56,831 nt of DNA from an uncultured Candidatus Poseidoniales archaeon. GTDB lineage: Archaea > Thermoplasmatota > Poseidoniia > Poseidoniales > Poseidoniaceae. The position numbers and the translations under genes are program-made. Positions 52,985 through 56,831 of this stretch are shown piece after piece (the stretch's first letter is position 1; every line of letters starts with the position of its first letter). The stretch spans positions 1 to 56,831 of the forward strand of contig CACLCM010000009.1 of the NCBI GenBank assembly GCA_902605365.1, written 5' to 3'. The notes beneath the pieces are model-generated. The model was not told where the DNA came from, did not search any database, and saw nothing but the letters and a program-made list of their open reading frames with translations.

Positions 52985-53374
52985 TCAGAAAACATAGGCA
53001 AGGAGTTTTCCACCAATTCGGCTCTCCTTTGCATCCTTGTGGTGCATTACACCACTGTTTGTAGTCAAAATCAGTAGTCCGAAATCTTGAGCAGGAAGAT
53101 AACGACCTTCCCACTTATCGAACTCCTGGCGGCGGACTGAGTGGCGTGGCTTTACTACACCACATTCGTTTATTGCACCGCGAAGCTGTACAATGAAACT
53201 ACCTCCACGTCCGTCGTCGTTCTTCTCAATCTCTCCGACATAGCCGGAGGACTGCATAATCTCTAGTACAGAACCAAGTAACTTGGATGCTGGAGACAAA
53301 TCTACGTTGTACTTACCAGCTTGTTCTGCGTTGAATATTTTTGCTAGGGCATCATTAAGGGGGTCAAACTGCAT
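52985..53374 (-). CDS. rps8: Ribosomal protein uS8
   Basis: Small-subunit assembly protein binding the central domain of 16S rRNA. It starts QFDPLNDALAKIFNAEQAGK, has VGEIEKNDDGRGGSFIVQL, and ends with the conserved GLLILTTNSGVMHHKDA and GGKLLAYVF. 129 residues, the archaeal/eukaryotic length. Ten bases upstream is the short uS14 gene. Confidence 0.96.
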   Translation of the reverse strand: MQFDPLNDALAKIFNAEQAGKYNVDLSPASKLLGSVLEIMQSSGYVGEIEKNDDGRGGSFIVQLRGAINECGVVKPRHSVRRQEFDKWEGRYLPAQDFGLLILTTNSGVMHHKDAKESRIGGKLLAYVF

Positions 53375-53384
53375 TCATATCACC

Positions 53385-53537
53385 TCAATTCATTTTCTTA
53401 AATCCTATTGATGGAGCTACGTCACGGAAACACTGTCTACAAAGACGTAGGCCGTGACGGCGGATCATTCCTCGGCGGCGTCCGCATCTACGGCAGCCGT
53501 TTGTTCTTCCAATTCTTTCACCATGGTCTCGAGCCAT
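53385..53537 (-). CDS. rps14: Ribosomal protein uS14 (zinc-binding type)
   Basis: A 50-residue gene. The translation starts [19 protein letters not shown] and continues with two C-x2-C pairs (CRRC near residue 15 and CRQC near residue 33), the C+ zinc-ribbon form of S14, and ends [12 protein letters not shown]. It sits in the uL5-uS8 gap exactly where archaea carry rps14, with GGAGGAGTGAAA before the ATG. Archaeal S14 is usually 50-56 residues, so it is complete. Confidence 0.95.
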   Translation of the reverse strand: MARDHGERIGRTNGCRRCGRRRGMIRRHGLRLCRQCFRDVAPSIGFKKMN

Positions 53538-53539
53538 TT

Positions 53540-54067
53540 TCACTCCTCCAGGATTGAAATGCCAAAATTCTCAACAAACCATGCTCTGGCATCATCAGCA
53601 GTGGTTCGGTGGCTTTGTGCAACTTTTGCACTTCGACGTCGGCGGCGACTGACACGGTGGCCAGGCCTCTCTAGTACGATGTTTATGTCCATACCAAAGA
53701 TCCCGATGTCTGGATCGTATTTTTGATCAGGGAAGTCTGTGTAGTCCGGGATTCCAAACGAAAGGTTTCCAGTTCTATCAAAGTTCCACGATGGAATATT
53801 GTTCTCACGAACCCAAAAGGCGTCCTTGAGGAATTTGTTGATTGTTTCAGGGTCACGCATGGTAGCTTTGCACCCAATCGGGAAACCAACACGGACCTTC
53901 AGGTCACGGTTTTGCTGCTTTCCAAGGGTTCTAACCGGAGTTACTCCTGTTACAATTTCTAGTACCTTCTCAGCATTGGTCAGGCGGTCTCCACCTTCTC
54001 CAACTCCGATGTTCACTACAACCTTAGAGATACGAGGCATAGACATAGGGTTCACTGATTCACTCAT
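53540..54067 (-). CDS. rpl5: Ribosomal protein uL5
   Basis: Large-subunit 5S rRNA-binding protein. Signatures: [49 protein letters not shown], and [15 protein letters not shown] near the end. 175 residues from ATG 54067, preceded by GAGGTGAGTCA; a longer frame would overlap the eS4 gene more than needed. Two bases separate its stop from the uS14 start. Confidence 0.95.
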   Translation of the reverse strand: MSESVNPMSMPRISKVVVNIGVGEGGDRLTNAEKVLEIVTGVTPVRTLGKQQNRDLKVRVGFPIGCKATMRDPETINKFLKDAFWVRENNIPSWNFDRTGNLSFGIPDYTDFPDQKYDPDIGIFGMDINIVLERPGHRVSRRRRRSAKVAQSHRTTADDARAWFVENFGISILEE

Positions 54068-54765
54068 TGACTCACCTCTACACCTGGTAGTGCGCATCCA
54101 CCGACAGTGAATACGTTGTCAGCAATTGTACCGAAGCCTTCGAATTCGACTTCGTTAGGCATACTTGAACGCTTGACGATATAATTGGACACATCAGCAA
54201 GCTTGCCAACGTGAACTCCACCAACTAGCATACAGCGAGTCCCTTCACCGAATTTGATGTGCTCTAGGACCTTCTGATCTGGTAGTGAAATCTTCAATGA
54301 GTCACCTGTCTTGTGCTCTGAAGCATCTTCGACGATGATATTTCGTCCATCATGAAGATGAACTTGTGTGTTTCCGCCTTTGATGGTAGATTTACCTTCA
54401 ACACGGCAAACCTTCCATGCTGCTTCTTCAGCAGAGATAGGGCGGTAGCGAAGACGTCCGTTTGTGTCTAGGACACAGCGGTAGTTATCTTCACCTAGTG
54501 TTAGAACATCCATCACGCCGACTCCACGACGTGTGTCCTTTACAACACGGCCATCGACCTTTGCAAGGCCGTTGTGTAGAATTGTTCTGACTTCACGGGT
54601 TGAACGTGCTAGACCAATTACATCTCTGATTATGATATTCAGAGGCATACATCTCTCAAGACTATGAGCACCTGCACGAGGACGGGTCACCCATACTGTG
54701 GTCTTACGAGGAAGAGGCCAGCTACGAGGGATTGCCAAACGCTTCAAATGACTACTACTTCCCAT
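54064..54765 (-). CDS. rps4e: Ribosomal protein eS4
   Basis: Archaeal/eukaryotic small-subunit protein S4e. Features: SSSHLKRLAIPRSWPLPRKT at the N terminus, an S4-like RNA-binding domain (VIGLARSTREVRTILHNG, then VDGRVVKD), a KOW-like central part (HDGRNIIVEDA) and the KFGEGTRCMLVGGVHVGK segment. 233 residues from ATG 54765. Overlaps the uL5 start by 4 bases. Confidence 0.95.
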   Translation of the reverse strand: MGSSSHLKRLAIPRSWPLPRKTTVWVTRPRAGAHSLERCMPLNIIIRDVIGLARSTREVRTILHNGLAKVDGRVVKDTRRGVGVMDVLTLGEDNYRCVLDTNGRLRYRPISAEEAAWKVCRVEGKSTIKGGNTQVHLHDGRNIIVEDASEHKTGDSLKISLPDQKVLEHIKFGEGTRCMLVGGVHVGKLADVSNYIVKRSSMPNEVEFEGFGTIADNVFTVGGCALPGVEVSQ

Positions 54766-54770
54766 TTCAT

Positions 54771-55178
54771 TCAACTCCTATCAGCGGTCAAGTGTTGCAT
54801 ACGCAACTTGTCCGTCTCGTCTAACTTGGTGACGACGACGTTGGAGGAGTGGACCGGCACTGCCTCTTCTCTGTTATCAGACTTGGTTGCTGTTGCACCT
54901 TCTACGAAGATACGACCGGTATTGGATTCTACATTCAGTACTTTGCCATTCAGAGGGTCTGCGTTTCTCTTACCGCCGACTCTCTTGCCGCCGTGTGCAT
55001 AGTCTCCACGGACAACACGTACTGTGTCTCCGACACGAATTGTGACGGAACGTAGACCAGCTAGACGCTCGTCTGGTTTGTCGAGTTGAAGGCGGGCGCG
55101 TACGCGCTTACGCTTGATGTGCATTGGCGCATTGTACTGCGCTTTGCGTTGTTTTCCTGGTTTGCTGCTCTTGACCAT
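54771..55178 (-). CDS. rpl24: Ribosomal protein uL24
   Basis: Large-subunit assembly-initiator protein in its archaeal/eukaryotic (L26e-like) form. N-terminal basic tail SSKPGKQRKAQYNAPMHIK, then the KOW domain (VTIRVGDTVRVVRGDYAHGG) and the GKRNADPLNGKVLNVES segment with a C-terminal extension carrying IHSSNV-like VPVHSSNVVVTKLD. 135 residues. Position between uL14 and eS4 is standard. Confidence 0.95.
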   Translation of the reverse strand: MVKSSKPGKQRKAQYNAPMHIKRKRVRARLQLDKPDERLAGLRSVTIRVGDTVRVVRGDYAHGGKRVGGKRNADPLNGKVLNVESNTGRIFVEGATATKSDNREEAVPVHSSNVVVTKLDETDKLRMQHLTADRS

Positions 55179-55188
55179 TCAAATCACC

Positions 55189-55587
55189 TCATACGATCTG
55201 TTTCGCAGTTGCTGCGATACGAGGCCAGCGTTCTGCTGCCTCACGTGATACAGGTCCCTTGATATCGGACCCTTGGACATCGCCTTTCTCATTTGTAATG
55301 ACACAAGCATTGTCTTCGAATTGAACCCATGTTCCATCCACTCTACGGAATGGACGGCGTTGGCGGATAACTACAGCATCGAACATCTGACGGCGGGTGT
55401 CAGGCGTACCACGCTTGATTGAGACCTTGATTAGATCTCCAACACCTGCCGCTGGGTAGCGACGCATTGTACCACCAAGTTTGCGGACGTTGATTAGTTG
55501 TGCAATCTTTGCACCAGTATTGTCTGCGACCTGAAGTCTAGCCATTGTTGGCAGACCACGTGTTTGCTTACCTGCAATACCACGCAT
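55189..55587 (-). CDS. rpl14: Ribosomal protein uL14
   Basis: Highly conserved large-subunit protein. It begins MRGIAGKQTRGLPTMARLQV and shows VADNTGAKIAQLINVRKLGG, VGDLIKVSIKRGTPDTRR, VVIRQRRPFRRVDG and the C-terminal IKGPVSREAAERWPRIA. 132 residues, archaeal length. The ATG overlaps the uS17 stop by one base (TGATG). Confidence 0.96.
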   Translation of the reverse strand: MRGIAGKQTRGLPTMARLQVADNTGAKIAQLINVRKLGGTMRRYPAAGVGDLIKVSIKRGTPDTRRQMFDAVVIRQRRPFRRVDGTWVQFEDNACVITNEKGDVQGSDIKGPVSREAAERWPRIAATAKQIV

Positions 55588-55931
55588 CAGGCCTCACCAC
55601 CATTGTTTTCAATGACACAAAATGAAACAGTCTTGGAAAGCGGACGGCACTCCATAAGTTTCACTCTGTCACCGATTTCAACACCGCCAATGCAGCTTGG
55701 AAGGTGAGCAGAAAGTGCACTTGTACGCTTTTCGTATCTCTCGTACTTCTGCATATATCGAACATTGTCACGCTCAACAACAATCGTACGTTTCATCCCT
55801 AAGCTAGCAACGCGTCCTTCAAGCACCTGGCCACGAAGGCGCAAGGACCCATAGAACGGGCAGTTTTCATCATCATCCCAGTCGCCTGTTGGCGGTTTTA
55901 CATCAACTCCGATGTCACGCATCGTAATCAC
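55587..55931 (-). CDS. rps17: Ribosomal protein uS17
   Basis: Small-subunit OB-fold protein. The archaeal N-terminal phrase CPFYGSLRLRGQVLEGRV, then MKRTIVVERDNVRYMQKYER and KRTSALSAHLPSCIGGVEIG and VKLMECRPLSKTVSFCVIE are typical. The start is either GTG 55931, overlapping the Rpp29 stop as GTGA with AGGAG close by, or ATG 55922 (MRDIGVDVKPP). The longer form is entered because of the coupled overlap. 111-114 residues. Confidence 0.94.
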   Translation of the reverse strand: MITMRDIGVDVKPPTGDWDDDENCPFYGSLRLRGQVLEGRVASLGMKRTIVVERDNVRYMQKYERYEKRTSALSAHLPSCIGGVEIGDRVKLMECRPLSKTVSFCVIENNGGEA

Positions 55932-56191
55932 TCACTCCTTTTGTTGCGGTATATTCTATCCTCGGAACGCTGCCGCACCAGCATACCGACGATTGTAGCA
56001 TTACTGCTACCTATCTCGAATTCGATTGAATTCTTTCCAAGAACGACCTGACGGTCATTCTCGAGAATAGTAATTGTTTCTCTGCTCTCGTCTACGACAA
56101 GACCAGTACGGCCGACTAGAGCCTTGTCTGGTGAGGAAGTGACTGTCATGTCACGACCGATCCAGGATTGATGTAGAAGAGCGTTAGTCAT
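55928..56191 (-). CDS. rnp1: Ribonuclease P protein component 1 (Rpp29/Pop4)
   Basis: Protein subunit of archaeal RNase P, needed for tRNA 5' maturation. The Sm-like core is visible: HQSWIGRDMTVTSSPDKALV, GRTGLVVDESRETITIL and VVLGKNSIEFEIG. 87 residues from ATG 56191, which follows GGAGGTGCGATAAT. Archaeal genomes often place this gene between uL29 and uS17, as here. The RNA subunit was not found in the window. Confidence 0.9.
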   Translation of the reverse strand: MTNALLHQSWIGRDMTVTSSPDKALVGRTGLVVDESRETITILENDRQVVLGKNSIEFEIGSSNATIVGMLVRQRSEDRIYRNKRSE

Positions 56192-56192
56192 A

Positions 56193-56492
56193 TTATCGCA
56201 CCTCCACATTGAATCCGTTGTTTGAGAGAACCGCTGCAGCTCTTTTCTTGTGATCTCCTTGAAGTTCAATCACTCTGCCCTTTACGGTACCGCCTGCTGC
56301 ACATCTGTTTTTGAGAAGTTTAGCAAGTTGATTGATGTCAATGGCAGTATCTAGTATTCCTTCTACCTTGGTTACAATCTTTCCATAGCGGCGACGGTCG
56401 GTGCTGATAGTAGCCATCTGTTGCTCCTTAGCGATTTCTTGACAAATACATAATTCATCAGGTAGTCCGCAAACATTGCAAATTTCAGCCAT
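56193..56492 (-). CDS. Translation initiation factor aIF1 (SUI1 family)
   Basis: SUI1/eIF1 homologue that monitors start-codon selection. The N terminus has a Cys-rich patch (ICNVCGLPDELCICQEIA) seen in archaeal members, and the core shows RRYGKIVTKVEGI, LAKLLKNRCAAGGTVKG and IELQGDHKKRAAAVL. 99 residues. It lies between uL29 and Rpp29 in the ribosomal operon, a known archaeal arrangement. One base separates its stop from the Rpp29 start. Confidence 0.92.
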   Translation of the reverse strand: MAEICNVCGLPDELCICQEIAKEQQMATISTDRRRYGKIVTKVEGILDTAIDINQLAKLLKNRCAAGGTVKGRVIELQGDHKKRAAAVLSNNGFNVEVR

Positions 56493-56529
56493 TCTCTTTC
56501 ACCTCCCTTCTCTGTTAATTTTTTGATTA

Positions 56530-56724
56530 TCACTCTGCCGCCATTTTGGTCTTGATGCGCGCTATTGAGCGGCGGCAAGCCTTGAATGCACCCATGTTAG
56601 ATGGTGTGCCACCAAGTGATTGTTCAGCACGTAATTGCAAAAGTTCCTCTTGCAATTCAGTCAATCGGTCTTTGAGAGCTTCAGCACTCATAGATGCGAT
56701 TTCACGATTCGAAACGTGTGTCAC
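56530..56724 (-). CDS. rpl29: Ribosomal protein uL29
   Basis: Small helical-hairpin large-subunit protein at the polypeptide exit. Sequence IASMSAEALKDRLTELQEEL, then LQLRAEQSLGG and ACRRSIARIKTKM are standard. 64 residues. The start is a GTG that overlaps the uS3 stop as GTGA; an in-frame ATG eleven codons in (MSAEAL) would be too short. Confidence 0.94.
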   Translation of the reverse strand: MTHVSNREIASMSAEALKDRLTELQEELLQLRAEQSLGGTPSNMGAFKACRRSIARIKTKMAAE

Positions 56725-56831
56725 TCAGATCCCTCCGCTGCAGGTTCTTCATCTCCAGACTCTTCGGCTTGCATACGCAAGTCTTCCTCTGAATAAATTG
56801 TAATTTCGTGTGGCAACTTGGTTCCCTTACG
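56721..56831 (-). CDS. rps3: Ribosomal protein uS3, C-terminal end (5' part beyond window)
   Basis: Only the last 36 codons and the stop are in the window. They read RKGTKLPHEITIYSEEDLRM and then an acidic tail (AEESGDEEPAAEGSE). The LPHEITI-type phrase and the position before uL29 fit the C terminus of archaeal S3. The identity rests mainly on operon order. Confidence 0.82.
   Translation of the reverse strand, partial: RKGTKLPHEITIYSEEDLRMQAEESGDEEPAAEGSE

Overview
The window reads as a chromosomal segment of a marine planktonic euryarchaeon, most likely Marine Group II (Candidatus Poseidoniales, phylum Thermoplasmatota). The archaeal core is seen directly: an archaeal 16S rRNA gene, an archaeal-order ribosomal protein operon carrying eS4, eL32, eL19, aIF1 and the RNase P protein Rpp29, aRF1, aIF2-beta, class I LysRS and Trm56. 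This sits among bacterial- or eukaryote-like metabolic genes: class Ia ribonucleotide reductase, carAB, folB/folP, an M28 peptidase, a GQSN-type esterase with thrombospondin type 3 repeats, and lipobox lipoproteins. The 16S gene has its own terminator and no 23S gene follows it, as in Thermoplasma relatives. The group assignment is inference; no tree was computed.

Layout. 1-3302 (reverse): nrdB-nrdA, with nrdA cut by the window edge. 3557-8251 (forward): dut, lipB, ubiX, a membrane-anchored M28 peptidase, a parvulin, folB and a Cys-rich unknown. 8229-11195 (reverse): argS and prf1. 11288-18710 (mostly forward): pyrH, a small zinc-ribbon membrane protein, a NOG1-like GTPase (reverse), an unknown, a pterin dehydratase, a nitroreductase, aIF2-beta (reverse), a GfcR-like HTH-PRTase, lysS and a large zinc-ribbon unknown. 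18711-24660 (reverse): carB, carA, trm56 and a membrane protein. 24716-28022 (forward): folP, a TrkA-N/DHH phosphoesterase and a TraB-family membrane protein in one tightly coupled operon. 28026-31641: lemA, an Asp-box propeller lipoprotein, a small membrane protein, an SDR and an SRPBCC-like protein.

31732-36785 looks accessory. It holds a 956-residue surface esterase with a calcium-binding TSP3 stalk, a lipoprotein, an orphan ORF without an ATG start, an ABA4-like membrane protein, and an unusually dense set of GGGG/CCCC palindromes and inverted repeats. 36869-40945 (reverse): thiolase, a large membrane protein, a hotdog thioesterase, a YjbQ protein and a membrane protein. 41018-44670 (forward): NAD kinase followed by a purine-salvage set (apt, an NCS2 purine permease and a second PRTase).

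44713-46221 (reverse) is the stand-alone 16S rRNA gene and its terminator. Upstream of it, facing away, is a GC-rich multi-helix segment (about 46370-46646) that looks like an unassigned structured RNA. From 47114 to the right edge (reverse) runs the ribosomal protein operon: uS3, uL29, aIF1, Rpp29, uS17, uL14, uL24, eS4, uL5, uS14, uS8, uL6, eL32, eL19, uL18, uS5, uL30, uL15, SecY. Two proteins there are unusual: an eL32 with an N-terminal SAP domain, and a SecY with about 145 extra N-terminal residues forming four extra membrane segments. Genes are densely packed, with many 1-4 base overlaps and convergent ends that touch.
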